The translations under genes and the position numbers were made by a program. 40,570 nucleotides of DNA from SZUA-426 sp041666155. Its GTDB lineage: Bacteria; Spirochaetota; Spirochaetia; Treponematales; Breznakiellaceae. The notes under the pieces were generated by a model. That model saw nothing but the letters and a program-made list of their open reading frames with translations, searched no databases and had not been told where the DNA came from. Location of the stretch: contig JBAYHM010000006.1 of the NCBI GenBank assembly GCA_041666155.1, forward strand, positions 1 to 40,570, given 5' to 3'. Positions 33,032 to 40,570 of the stretch are shown piece by piece. The first letter of the stretch is position 1, and each line of letters opens with the position of its first letter.

Positions 33032-33433
33032 ATGCCGAAAGTGAGTTATCCGCCGGTCGCAGGCTTGCCGCGCAATCCGGCGTTTTCAGAAGTCGCCGTG
33101 ATTCCCTCAGGCGCTTCATTGGTTTGGATCGGCGGCCAGAACGCGGTGGGAGAAAACCGCGAAATCGTGGGGAAGGGAGATGCGACCGCGCAGGCCGCGA
33201 GAATCAAGGAACGCATCGAGCTTGCCTTAAAAACCGCCGGTTGTAGTTGGGCCGACGTCGTGCGGCTGCAAGTCTATCTTGTCGCGGGCGTCGATCCCCG
33301 CGCCTCTTATTCCGTCTTCGCTCCGGCTTTGGCATCCCGGGAAACGCCGCCGCTCGTGGGTGTCTACCAAGTCGTCGCCCTCGCCCACCCTGATTTCCTG
33401 CTTGAAGTAAGCGTGGAGGCCGTGAAACCGTGA
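33032..33433 (+). CDS. RidA/YjgF/UK114-family protein
   Basis: A 133-residue RidA-fold protein. It shows IGGQNAVGENREIVGKGD, TAQAARIKERIELALKTAGC and DVVRLQVYLVAG, common to the family, which forms trimers that handle reactive enamine/imine intermediates. The catalytic arginine of true RidA (in PARxxV) is not visible; the segment reads ETPPLVGVYQV, so it belongs to a subgroup without proven deaminase activity. GGAGG lies 7 bases before the ATG. The next gene overlaps by 4 bp. Confidence 0.85.
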   Translation: MPKVSYPPVAGLPRNPAFSEVAVIPSGASLVWIGGQNAVGENREIVGKGDATAQAARIKERIELALKTAGCSWADVVRLQVYLVAGVDPRASYSVFAPALASRETPPLVGVYQVVALAHPDFLLEVSVEAVKP

Positions 33434-33819
33434 GCGAAAAACCCGTAGGCCTCACCAAGGATGTCGGCTTTGAGGCAGGAGCGCGCAAGACTTTCGGAAT
33501 TGACGGGGAACGGCTCTGGCGTTTCGTCGTTTCCGCCCGGGCTCAAGCCATACTCGGACAGGCCGATGAGGGATTGGAAGCGGAGAGTCCGGGCGTTACC
33601 ACCTTCGTTGAAGGATCGCACTATCGCCGCCGGGGCGTCGGACCGTCGGGAAGGATGTCCGTGCTGCAGGTCCGCGTAATCTCCGGCAAGGACGGTAAGG
33701 CGGCCATCGCGCTTCACGCCGAAAAACTGGCGAGCACCCAAGAGCGTGAGCAGACTCTGGAACGGTTCAAAACGGCTTTACAAAGCTTCGCGGAGGCTCT
33801 TTCAGAAAATGAAAAGTGA
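33430..33819 (+). CDS. SRPBCC/START-domain protein (AHSA1-like)
   Basis: A 129-residue protein with the helix-grip pattern of the SRPBCC superfamily: GARKTFGIDGERLWRFVVSA near the N-terminus, a central strand region, SVLQVRVISGKDGKAAIALH and a closing helix RFKTALQSFAEAL. Members bind hydrophobic ligands; no function can be assigned. The start is GTG 33430, overlapping RidA by 4 bases (GTGA), so the pair is co-translated. Confidence 0.7.
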   Translation: MSEKPVGLTKDVGFEAGARKTFGIDGERLWRFVVSARAQAILGQADEGLEAESPGVTTFVEGSHYRRRGVGPSGRMSVLQVRVISGKDGKAAIALHAEKLASTQEREQTLERFKTALQSFAEALSENEK

Positions 33820-33834
33820 AAGGACGGACTGAGT

Positions 33835-33935
33835 AACCACGAAAGCACGAAAAAGACGGGGGGAATCCTTTATTCCCTTTCGTGTTTTCGTGATTTCGTG
33901 GTTCGATTTTCCTCGCGGTGTTTACCTGAACCGAT
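33835..33935. repeat. TTCGTG-rich palindromic repeat, copy A
   Basis: Left arm AACCACGAAAGCACGAAAA (from 33835) is the near-complement of TTTTCGTGATTTCGTGGTT ending at 33903, so the unit can fold into a long hairpin. The tail (33877-33935) recurs at 34763-34821 with about 55 of 59 bases identical. Reading frames through it (for example 34115-33870 minus) are repeat artefacts. Confidence 0.8.
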
Positions 33936-34051
33936 ACTGAACCGGCTTCGCGCCATGGCGAATGAGAGGGGCATCGAGCCGGTTAGGAAGTCGGTAAGTC
34001 CATTATCGTGGGCGTAAGAGTCAACACGAAGGTATTCGTGTTCACCAGCGG
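33936..34051. other. Intergenic stretch after repeat copy A
   Basis: No gene, terminator or operator that I can support. Confidence 0.3.
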
Positions 34052-34645
34052 CTAACTTCTCTTCTTCCGTCCTTTCAACTCGACTTTCCAGAGAAACCCC
34101 GGCAGAGAAACGCATTCTACCGTGTCTCCCTTGAGGATTTCGGTGACCGATCCATACTTGCCGTCCTTAAGAACATAACGGAAGACGGAGCCCGTATCGG
34201 GACTCACCAGCCAATATTCCTTGACGCCTGAACGTTCATAAACGGCTTTTTTATGCGTCATGTCCTTGTGCGTGGTGGTAGGGGAAAGAATTTCGGCGAT
34301 GAACGTCGGCGCGCCGTGGATGCCGTCTTCTTCTATCTTTTCGTCCTCACATACAACCAGGACATCGGGCTGTACGACAGTATCGGGGCTTTCAGCATCG
34401 CCGTCGGGAAGAAAAACATCAACGGGAGCTATAAAGGGTTCGCATGGTTTACCTTCAAAAAATGAACAGAATGCGGCATACAGTCTGCCGGCAAGAGACT
34501 GATGACTGACCCTCGGAGCCGGACTCATGCAATAAGAGATACCGCCGATAAGCTCCCAACGCTCGCCCTCGGGCCAGGTCCGCCATTGTTCAAGCGTGAA
34601 GCGTTCGCCTTCTTTGAACGCTGAAGTACCTTCGACTTTTCCCAA
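34052..34645 (-). CDS. Uma2-family (PD-(D/E)xK-like) putative endonuclease
   Basis: A 197-residue Uma2-type protein, a restriction-endonuclease-like fold of unknown role. It has RFTLEQWRTWPEGERWELI, VVQPDVLVVCEDEK (catalytic Asp region), GAPTFIAEILSPTT (Glu), DMTHKKAVYERSGVKEYWLV (Lys), all as in the family. I prefer TTG 34645 with AGGAAGG upstream over the ORF start at 34696. It stands alone between two copies of the TTCGTG repeat, which could reflect movement as a unit. Confidence 0.82.
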   Translation of the reverse strand: MGKVEGTSAFKEGERFTLEQWRTWPEGERWELIGGISYCMSPAPRVSHQSLAGRLYAAFCSFFEGKPCEPFIAPVDVFLPDGDAESPDTVVQPDVLVVCEDEKIEEDGIHGAPTFIAEILSPTTTHKDMTHKKAVYERSGVKEYWLVSPDTGSVFRYVLKDGKYGSVTEILKGDTVECVSLPGFLWKVELKGRKKRS

Positions 34646-34724
34646 AACAAATACCCTTCCTAATAGAATGATACGCCTATGAGGAAAATAGGACAAGGGC
34701 GCAAAGGAAGAAGGCGCTGAACAA

Positions 34725-34821
34725 GGATAAGCACGAAAAAATCCATTCTGAATTCTTGATTTCCTTCGTGTTTTCGTGACTTCGTGGTTCGATTTTCCTC
34801 GCGGTGTTCAACCGAACCGAT
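34725..34821. repeat. TTCGTG-rich palindromic repeat, copy B
   Basis: The conserved 59-bp part at 34763-34821 matches copy A. The left arm is shorter (AAGCACGAAAA, near 34728). Same orientation as copy A, so the two flank the Uma2 gene as direct repeats about 890 bp apart. Confidence 0.75.
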
Positions 34822-34862
34822 CCCGCCCTTGACGATTGACCGGATGTGTTTTATCTTATCAA

Positions 34863-34886
34863 TGACCATTTGTACTGTATTGGTCA
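34863..34886. promoter_or_regulatory. Inverted repeat upstream of the TetR gene
   Basis: TGACCA (34863-34868) and TGGTCA (34881-34886) with a 12-bp spacer, 10 bp before the TetR start codon. A likely binding site for that regulator. Confidence 0.55.
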
Positions 34887-34896
34887 CTGAGGTCAC

Positions 34897-35526
34897 ATGC
34901 CGAAAGCTTTCAACGAAACCGAACGCGAACGTTTGCGCGGGAAACTGATAGACGCGGGCAAAAAGCTCATGAACCAGCGCGGCTTGAAAGGGATGTCGGT
35001 GGACGAAATCGCGCAAGCCGTCGGGATCGCGAAGGGAAGCTTCTACAGCTTCTTTCCGTCCAAAGAGGAGTTCGCGATGTGCGTGCTGGAATCGTGGGAA
35101 GAACGCTTCCGCGCCGAAACGTTCGCCCAGGCGTTTTCCGGCGGTGTCGGCTTGAGAGAAGGTTTCAGGCGACTCTTCCAGGCGAGCTTCGCGATCATGG
35201 AAAAAGAGCCGGGCATAGCGAGCCTGGCGGCGACGGACGTGGCGCAATTGGAAGCCCGGCTGCCGCCGGAACGGATCGCCGCCCACAAAGCGCGCGACGC
35301 GGAATTCCAGCGGCGTTTTCTTGAAGGCATGACCGCGAACGGAGAACTGCGAAAAATCGACGAGGCGACGATGCGCGGCGTCTTCATGGCGCCCTTTTTC
35401 CTCGCGCTCCATCGCGACGACTTCGGTGGGGCCGAGTGGAAAGCGTTCTCCGAGGCGTTTGCGGGAATGGCATCAGCATGGCTCGTCCCCGGCGTAACCG
35501 AGGAGACAGGGGAGGGATCGATATGA
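34897..35526 (+). CDS. TetR-family transcriptional regulator
   Basis: A 209-residue repressor. The N-terminal helix-turn-helix is in GMSVDEIAQAVGIAKGSFYS and FFPSKEEFAMCVLE, the family hallmark; the rest is a helical ligand-binding domain. It starts at ATG 34897 just after an inverted repeat and overlaps the ABC ATPase start by 4 bp, so it is the first gene of the exporter operon it probably controls. Confidence 0.92.
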   Translation: MPKAFNETERERLRGKLIDAGKKLMNQRGLKGMSVDEIAQAVGIAKGSFYSFFPSKEEFAMCVLESWEERFRAETFAQAFSGGVGLREGFRRLFQASFAIMEKEPGIASLAATDVAQLEARLPPERIAAHKARDAEFQRRFLEGMTANGELRKIDEATMRGVFMAPFFLALHRDDFGGAEWKAFSEAFAGMASAWLVPGVTEETGEGSI

Positions 35527-36380
35527 TTGACGTGAAGGACCTGCGCTACGCGTGGCCGGGCGAACGCGGGCGCGAGACGCTGAAGGGTTTGACTTTTTCC
35601 ATCGGCGCGGGACGGATATTCGGCTTCCTCGGCCCCTCGGGCGCGGGGAAGAGCACCACGCAAAAGGTGCTGATAGGGCTTGCGCGAGGTTACTCGGGCA
35701 GCGCCAAAGTCGGCGGCGCGGAAGCGAAAACGGCCGACGCGGCGTACCGGGAAAAAATCGGCGTCGCCTTCGAGTTTCCGAATTTCTACCAAAAGCTTAC
35801 CGGCCTGGAAAACCTTGAGTACTTCGGGTCTCTGTATCGAACGCCCAAGGACGATCCTGAATTATTGATGAAACGCCTGGGCATCCTGGACGCGGCGCGG
35901 AAACCGGTGGCCGCGTATTCCAAGGGCATGCGCATGCGGCTCAACCTTGCCCGCGCGCTCCTCCACCGGCCGTCTATCCTGTTCCTGGACGAGCCGACCA
36001 GCGGACTCGACCCGGCGAACGCGCGGATCGTGAAAGACCTCATCCTTGAACGGAAAGAGGCGGGCGCCGCCGTGTTCCTCACGACGCACGTCATGGAGAC
36101 GGCCGACGAACTCTGCGATTCCGTCGCCTTCCTTTCGGACGGCGCCATCGCGGCGATGGGCGCGCCCGGGGACTTGAAGCTGCGCTACGGCAAAAGCGCG
36201 GTGGCCGTTGAATACGAACGGGACGGGGTGCTGGACCGAAAGAGCTTTCCGCTCGACGAGCTCGGCGACAACGAGGACTTCCGCGCCGCGATTTCCGAAA
36301 AGGGGCTGCGCACCATCCACACCGAAGAAGCGACTCTGGACCGAGTCTTCATGGCGGCGACGGGGAGAAAACTGGAATGA
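35523..36380 (+). CDS. ABC transporter ATP-binding protein (exporter)
   Basis: A 285-residue ATPase. Walker A is GPSGAGKST (residues 37-45), the signature region reads YSKGMRMRLNLARALLHRP, Walker B is ILFLDEPTSGLD and a switch histidine follows in FLTTHVMETADEL. The C-terminal extension is usual for drug-type exporters. The start is ATG 35523, chosen because it overlaps the TetR stop and begins MIDVKDLRYAWPG. With the two following membrane proteins it forms an exporter. Confidence 0.93.
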   Translation: MIDVKDLRYAWPGERGRETLKGLTFSIGAGRIFGFLGPSGAGKSTTQKVLIGLARGYSGSAKVGGAEAKTADAAYREKIGVAFEFPNFYQKLTGLENLEYFGSLYRTPKDDPELLMKRLGILDAARKPVAAYSKGMRMRLNLARALLHRPSILFLDEPTSGLDPANARIVKDLILERKEAGAAVFLTTHVMETADELCDSVAFLSDGAIAAMGAPGDLKLRYGKSAVAVEYERDGVLDRKSFPLDELGDNEDFRAAISEKGLRTIHTEEATLDRVFMAATGRKLE

Positions 36381-37087
36381 CGCGCTTCACCCGTTACGCG
36401 CTCTCAATGCGCCTCCAATGGCGCCACGGCTTCATCCCCGCCTTCGCGGTGACCCTGGCGCTGCTGACCGCTATCCTCAGGTCCCTGCCGCTTTCCTTCA
36501 AGCTCCCGGCGGCGCAGGCTATGATTGCCTCCGACCCGCTGTTCTTCGCGTTTTTCTTTTCCGGCGCCTTTCTCATGCTGGAAAAATCCGACGGCACCAT
36601 CGCGGCGCTGGCGGCGAGTCCGTATCCGGCTCATGAATACCTTCTGGAACGCGGACTTGCCGTCGGACTGGTAGCGGCGGCGTCCGGCACCGCGCTCGCG
36701 GCGTTCAGCGACATCACCGCCTGGACGCCGTTTCCCATCGTCGCGGCACAGTTGGTGGGGTCGGCCTGCGCCGGAGCGGCGGGTATCGCCGTAGCCTCCC
36801 GCGTGAAATCGATAAACGGCTTCTTCATCGCCTCCGTCCCGGCTATGGCGCTCATGGCGGTGCCGCTGCTCTCCGCGCTCTTCGGTTTTCCCTCGGAAAC
36901 GATAGCGGCGTTTTTCCCCGGCTGGGCCGTCGTCTCCTGGATAGGCGCCGGTCTCGGGCGGTCCACGAGCATCGGTAATGTCATCGCATCATTAGCGAAC
37001 GGCGCCTTTTGGACCGCGGCGGCTTTCATCGCCGCCGAACGCAGTTTTTCGCGCCTCTTCCGCGACGCGGGGAGGACCGCGCCGTGA
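36377..37087 (+). CDS. ABC-2-type exporter permease, first subunit
   Basis: A 236-residue membrane protein with about six hydrophobic segments. Opening TRFTRYALSMRLQWRHGFIP and the FFSGAFLMLEKSDGTIAAL loop resemble the permeases of fluoroquinolone-type exporters (Rv2686c/Rv2687c group). It overlaps the ATPase by 4 bp and the second permease by 4 bp. The substrate is unknown. Confidence 0.8.
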   Translation: MTRFTRYALSMRLQWRHGFIPAFAVTLALLTAILRSLPLSFKLPAAQAMIASDPLFFAFFFSGAFLMLEKSDGTIAALAASPYPAHEYLLERGLAVGLVAAASGTALAAFSDITAWTPFPIVAAQLVGSACAGAAGIAVASRVKSINGFFIASVPAMALMAVPLLSALFGFPSETIAAFFPGWAVVSWIGAGLGRSTSIGNVIASLANGAFWTAAAFIAAERSFSRLFRDAGRTAP

Positions 37088-37818
37088 AACGATTGATACG
37101 CATGCTAACCCTCGACCTTCGGTCAATATTGCGCGACCCGCTGCTGGCCGTCTTTCCCTTCGTGCCGTTCCTGGCCGCCGGGGCGCTGCGGTTTGCCGTT
37201 CCCGTCGTGTCGCGACTGCTCGCCGGCTCCGCGCGCATCGACCTTGAACCGTACAGACCGATCATCGCGATTGTCGTGCTGCTGCTCCCCGGATCCATGC
37301 TGGGAACCGTGGCCGGGTTCCTCATGCTGGAGGAACGGGACGAAGGGATCGGCGCGTACCGCGCGGCTACGCCGGGAGGCCGGGCCGGATACTTGGGCAT
37401 GAGACTCTTGCCGCCGACGATCGCGGCGTGGCTCATCGGCATCGCCGTGGTTTACCTCGGCGGTTTTTCCGGCGAGTTCGTCGGCGCGGCGGGACCCTAC
37501 GCGTTCATACCGATCGCGCTGCTGTCCGTACCGGCGGCGTTGGGGACGCCGTTCTACGCCCTGTGCCTTGCCGCGTTTCCCGCGAATAAAATCGAGGGTC
37601 TGGCTTTCTCCAAAGGAATGAGCATCCTGGATTTCGCGCCTATAGCAGTCCTTGCGCCGTCGGCCTTCCGAACGATCGGTATGCTCCTTCCGCCGTTTTG
37701 GATCGCGGAAGCCGTAGCGGGTACGACGGGATTCCTGCCGTCATTGCTCATCGCGATCGCCTTCCACCTCGCTGTCGTCGGAGCGATGATCGCGGTATTC
37801 GTCCGCAGGATCGATTGA
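37084..37818 (+). CDS. ABC-2-type exporter permease, second subunit
   Basis: A 244-residue membrane protein with about six hydrophobic segments, including PLLAVFPFVPFLAAGALRF, the LLLPGSMLGTVAGFLMLEER segment that parallels the first permease, and a C-terminal pair. The start is GTG 37084, overlapping the previous stop (GTGA); a longer frame to 37009 has no ribosome site. The two permeases are probably a heterodimer. Confidence 0.8.
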   Translation: MKRLIRMLTLDLRSILRDPLLAVFPFVPFLAAGALRFAVPVVSRLLAGSARIDLEPYRPIIAIVVLLLPGSMLGTVAGFLMLEERDEGIGAYRAATPGGRAGYLGMRLLPPTIAAWLIGIAVVYLGGFSGEFVGAAGPYAFIPIALLSVPAALGTPFYALCLAAFPANKIEGLAFSKGMSILDFAPIAVLAPSAFRTIGMLLPPFWIAEAVAGTTGFLPSLLIAIAFHLAVVGAMIAVFVRRID

Positions 37819-37886
37819 AACGGCACAAGTGCGAGAGCGCGCAACGGCTTCTTGCATCGCGCGGCCGCGCGGGGTAAGCTCAAGCG

Positions 37887-38696
37887 ATGCATTTCGATAT
37901 CGCGCAATACCTCGTCCTCGGCGTCCTTTCCTTCGCGGCCGGTTTCATCGACTCCATCGCGGGCGGCGGCGGCCTAATCTCGCTTCCGGCCTATTTATCC
38001 CTGGGAATTCCGGCCCACTTCGCGCTGGGCACGAATAAATTCTCCTCGTCCTGCGGAACATCTTTCGCGACTTTCCGGTATTTTCGCCACGGCAGCATAG
38101 ATCCCCGCGTCGCCGTTTTCTCGGTTGCCGGAGCCCTCATCGGTTCACCGATCGGCGCGAAACTCGCGCTCATCCTGGATGAGCGCTACCTCAAGATCAT
38201 TCTCCTTGCCCTGCTGCCGGCCATCGCGATCGTCGTCCTACTCAAAAAAAACTTCGGCGGCACCGATCGATCCGACCAACTCTCCATGACGCGCGTCGCG
38301 GTCCTTTCAGGCTCGATCGGCTTTTCCATCGGCATGTACGACGGCTTCTTCGGTCCGGGCACCGGCACCTTCCTCATCCTCGCTTTCACCGGCATCATCG
38401 GCCTCAGCCTGATGAAAGCTTCCGGTAACGCTAAAATCGTCAACTTGAGTTCCAACATCGGCGCGCTCGCGACTTTTCTCCTCAACGGCAAGGTTCTGAT
38501 CGTCCTGGGCATCGTCGCCGCGCTCTTCAATATCGCGGGAAACTGGATCGGCTCGGGTTTGGCGATCAAGCGCGGTTCCAAAATCATCCGGCCGATCTTC
38601 GTGGTGTCGGTCTGTCTACTCCTGGCCAAAATCCTGTTCGATATGTTCGGTAGCGCGGCGCTCGCTTACCTTCAAGGAGGACCGGCAGTTCGATGA
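37887..38696 (+). CDS. TauE/SafE-family membrane transporter
   Basis: A 269-residue permease with about eight hydrophobic helices. Family motifs are FAAGFIDSIAGGGGLISLPA (residues 11-30) and the repeat-related FSIGMYDGFFGPGTGTFLIL. The group moves sulfite, sulfonates or other organic anions; the substrate cannot be inferred. It begins 68 bp after the exporter, and the next gene overlaps it by 4 bp. Confidence 0.9.
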   Translation: MHFDIAQYLVLGVLSFAAGFIDSIAGGGGLISLPAYLSLGIPAHFALGTNKFSSSCGTSFATFRYFRHGSIDPRVAVFSVAGALIGSPIGAKLALILDERYLKIILLALLPAIAIVVLLKKNFGGTDRSDQLSMTRVAVLSGSIGFSIGMYDGFFGPGTGTFLILAFTGIIGLSLMKASGNAKIVNLSSNIGALATFLLNGKVLIVLGIVAALFNIAGNWIGSGLAIKRGSKIIRPIFVVSVCLLLAKILFDMFGSAALAYLQGGPAVR

Positions 38697-39784
38697 GAAA
38701 ACCGATTTTTCAATCGATCCGGGCGTTCTTTCCCATTTGCGTCGCGGTCTTGGTATTCGGCTCCTGCGCTTCCGCGCCCGGCGGGGGAACTGACAAGAAG
38801 GCTGAACTGGAACACAGAATCGCGCGAATGAACGCTCTGCGCGATACGCTGGGCGGCTCGGCCTGGACCGCGCCGAACGAATTGGGCTACTACCTGAAAC
38901 TCTACGGCATGCCGGAGAGAGCCGACGCCGCCGCGCGCTTCCTTGAACGCGACGGCCGCCGCCTTTTCGTCCTGCGCCTGACGCCGCCCGAAGTCCGCGG
39001 CCGCGCGCTTGTCGTTCACGGCTACATGTCGCACTCAGGCCATTTCGGGGCTCTCGCTCGCCTCCTGTCCGATGAGGGCTATGAAGTCTGGATGCTCGAC
39101 CTCCCCGGCTTCGGACTCTCCGACGGAGACCGGAACGGTATTGACGATTTCCATTCGTACGGCGACGCGGTGGATGAAGTTGTCCGCGCGATGGCCGCCG
39201 CGGAAACGCCGGCTGACCGCGCCGACGGTCTACGCCCCTCCGCGCTCCCGACGGTCGCGGTCGGCCACAGCACCGGCTGCGCGGCGCTCACCGATTTAGC
39301 GCTGCGTCATCCGGCGGACGCGGCCTACCTCGAGCGACTCGTCCTGGCCGCCCCGCTGGTGCGGACAACGGCATGGTCCTTGAAACGATTCTCGGCAAAA
39401 ATAACCGGCGACAAACCGTTCGCCTTCCCAAGAGTGCCTATCGTCGGGAAAGGGACCATCGCTAATCCCGAATTTCTGCGCTTCATCATGGACGAGGATC
39501 CGCTCTTCTTTCCCGTCTACGACGCAAGCTGGATCAAAGCGGCAGACCGTTGGAACGAGTTCATCGGAACGGGAAAGAGCGCCGAATGGAAAGGCCGCGT
39601 TCTACTCTTCCAAGGCGACGCCGACGACGTGGTCGACTTCGACTACAATATCCCCGTGCTTTCCCGCGTCTTCCCCGGCGCAAAACTGAGAAAACTCTCC
39701 AGCTACTCCCATACCATTCTCAACGAAGCGCCCGAGCGCCTGGAACCGATCCTGCGGGAAATCGCCGACTTTCTGAAACAGTGA
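38693..39784 (+). CDS. Alpha/beta-hydrolase lipoprotein
   Basis: A 363-residue serine hydrolase with a lipoprotein signal: hydrophobic segment then VFGSC at about residue 25, followed by ASAPGG. The hydrolase domain has VVHGYMSHSGHFGALARLL (oxyanion region), LDLPGFGLSDGDRNGIDDF, the nucleophile elbow VGHSTG, and a late DDVVDFDYN and SYSHTIL for the Asp and His. It looks like a monoacylglycerol lipase or esterase anchored to the membrane. Overlaps TauE by 4 bp (ATGA). Confidence 0.87.
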   Translation: MRKPIFQSIRAFFPICVAVLVFGSCASAPGGGTDKKAELEHRIARMNALRDTLGGSAWTAPNELGYYLKLYGMPERADAAARFLERDGRRLFVLRLTPPEVRGRALVVHGYMSHSGHFGALARLLSDEGYEVWMLDLPGFGLSDGDRNGIDDFHSYGDAVDEVVRAMAAAETPADRADGLRPSALPTVAVGHSTGCAALTDLALRHPADAAYLERLVLAAPLVRTTAWSLKRFSAKITGDKPFAFPRVPIVGKGTIANPEFLRFIMDEDPLFFPVYDASWIKAADRWNEFIGTGKSAEWKGRVLLFQGDADDVVDFDYNIPVLSRVFPGAKLRKLSSYSHTILNEAPERLEPILREIADFLKQ

Positions 39785-39789
39785 GATCG

Positions 39790-40570
39790 ATGAAAAAGCT
39801 CGACAAGCTCTACATCGAAATTACCAACGTCTGCAACCTACGCTGCGCATTCTGTCCGGAAAGCGGCCGCGAGCCCGGCTTCCTTTCCATCGATCGATTC
39901 AAGACGCTCCTTTCCCGCATCAACGATAAAGCGAAGGGCCTCTATTTCCACCTCAAAGGCGAACCGCTCCTCCATCCCCAGCTGGGCGACATGATCGACC
40001 TGGCGGGAGACGCCGGGTTTACCGTCATGGTCACTACGAACGGCACCCTCTTGCCGCGGAGCGGCAGAACTCTGGTCGGCAGGAAAGCACTTTCACGCCT
40101 GAATGTGTCGCTCCACAGCCTTGAAGCCTTCAGCGGCGAAGAGCGCGACGCGGCGCTGAACGATATCCTCACGGCCGTTTCCGCGCTGCGCGAAGATACC
40201 GGGTTTTCAGCGCCCGTGATCAGCCTCAGGCTCTGGAACCGCGCCGACGAAGAAGCGACGGGACTGCTCGTCTCGGGTATCGAACGCTTTTTCTCGATGA
40301 ATAGCGGCAGCCTCGGCGGCGCTCTTTCTCTCGCGCGCGGTGTCCTCGTCCGTTCGGGCATCACCGTCCACCCCGCGGAGCGTTTCGACTGGCCGAATCT
40401 CAGCGGCACGAACCATGATAGCGAAATCCACGAAATTGGCCACGGCTTCTGCCGAGCGCTCCGCGACCAAGCGGGCATCCTCGTCGACGGAACCGTCGTC
40501 CCCTGCTGCCTGGACGGCGAAGGCGACATCGCGCTGGGCAATATCTACAAAACGGCGTGGGATGACATCA
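39790..40570 (+). CDS. Radical SAM/SPASM-domain protein, 3' end cut by window edge
   Basis: 260 codons are visible. C15-x3-C19-x2-C22 (EITNVCNLRCAFCPES) binds the radical SAM cluster; the lower barrel has FHLKGEPLLHP and VTTNGTLL. Near the end, CRALRDQAGILVDGTVVPCC and GDIALGNIYKTAWDDI are the beginning of a SPASM auxiliary-cluster domain. The start is ATG 39790, 5 bp after the hydrolase. Function is unknown; relatives modify peptides or sugars. Confidence 0.87.
   Translation, partial: MKKLDKLYIEITNVCNLRCAFCPESGREPGFLSIDRFKTLLSRINDKAKGLYFHLKGEPLLHPQLGDMIDLAGDAGFTVMVTTNGTLLPRSGRTLVGRKALSRLNVSLHSLEAFSGEERDAALNDILTAVSALREDTGFSAPVISLRLWNRADEEATGLLVSGIERFFSMNSGSLGGALSLARGVLVRSGITVHPAERFDWPNLSGTNHDSEIHEIGHGFCRALRDQAGILVDGTVVPCCLDGEGDIALGNIYKTAWDDI

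Noticed and set aside
33870..34115. An 81-codon minus-strand frame
   Set aside because: Produced by the TTCGTG repeat; low-complexity translation and no ribosome site.
33835..34821. CRISPR-like repeats
   Set aside because: Only two copies 890 bp apart with a gene between them; no regular spacers.

Overview
The window reads as chromosomal DNA of an anaerobic or microaerophilic bacterium. It carries two separate ferredoxin-linked 2-oxoacid oxidoreductases, a phosphate butyryltransferase for substrate-level phosphorylation, several [4Fe-4S] (de)hydratases, a TRAP importer, a sigma-54 activator, and GC-rich genes with AT-rich intergenic DNA. A spirochaete (Treponema-like) host is my best guess from the general feel of the proteins, but nothing here proves it.

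Positions 1-24,964 look like one catabolic regulon. On the minus strand, eleven tightly packed genes (8741 down to 1) encode a divergent LeuC paralogue, LeuD-like and LeuC-like isopropylmalate-isomerase subunits, a lone carboxyltransferase-domain enzyme, a carboxymuconolactone-decarboxylase-fold protein, a P-loop ATPase, a four-subunit 2-oxoacid:ferredoxin oxidoreductase and Ptb (cut by the window edge). Next come an uncharacterised membrane protein and a DctMQP TRAP importer. A LacI-family regulator (13026, plus) and a PrpR-type sigma-54 activator (14255, plus) follow. Convergent to these is the operon caiB-type CoA-transferase / HMG-CoA-lyase-type lyase / iorA / iorB / DUF2889 (21276 down to 16197). 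Then a single-chain aconitase and a LeuB-like dehydrogenase (24660 down to 21605), and divergently an FAD oxidoreductase (24965).

The unifying signal is an operator built around AACGTT with AATTA arms. I find it seven times: upstream of the isomerase operon (two), the TRAP operon, lacI, the CoA-transferase operon and the leuB/FAD divergent region (two). Three sites sit on promoters with a perfect TTGACA -35 box. A fourth overlaps a near-consensus sigma-54 promoter that has a pair of inverted 11-bp repeats about 170 bp upstream. Three operator pairs are spaced 200-223 bp apart. Together the genes suggest import of a branched di- or tricarboxylic acid, its isomerisation and oxidative decarboxylation or CoA-activation and cleavage, oxidation of the resulting 2-oxoacids to acyl-CoA, and ATP recovery through acyl-phosphate. 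C5-branched acids (citramalate, citraconate, methylmalate) fit best; this is inference.

Positions 26,671-40,570 are ordinary accessory content: a toxin-antitoxin pair, a ferritin-like/VIT1 fusion, an AraC-linked aldo-keto reductase and iron alcohol dehydrogenase, an HxlR-SMP-30 pair, RidA and SRPBCC proteins, a Uma2-family gene flanked by two copies of a TTCGTG-rich palindromic repeat, a TetR-ABC exporter operon, a TauE-like permease, a lipoprotein hydrolase and a truncated radical SAM gene. I saw no rRNA, tRNA, insertion sequence or CRISPR array.
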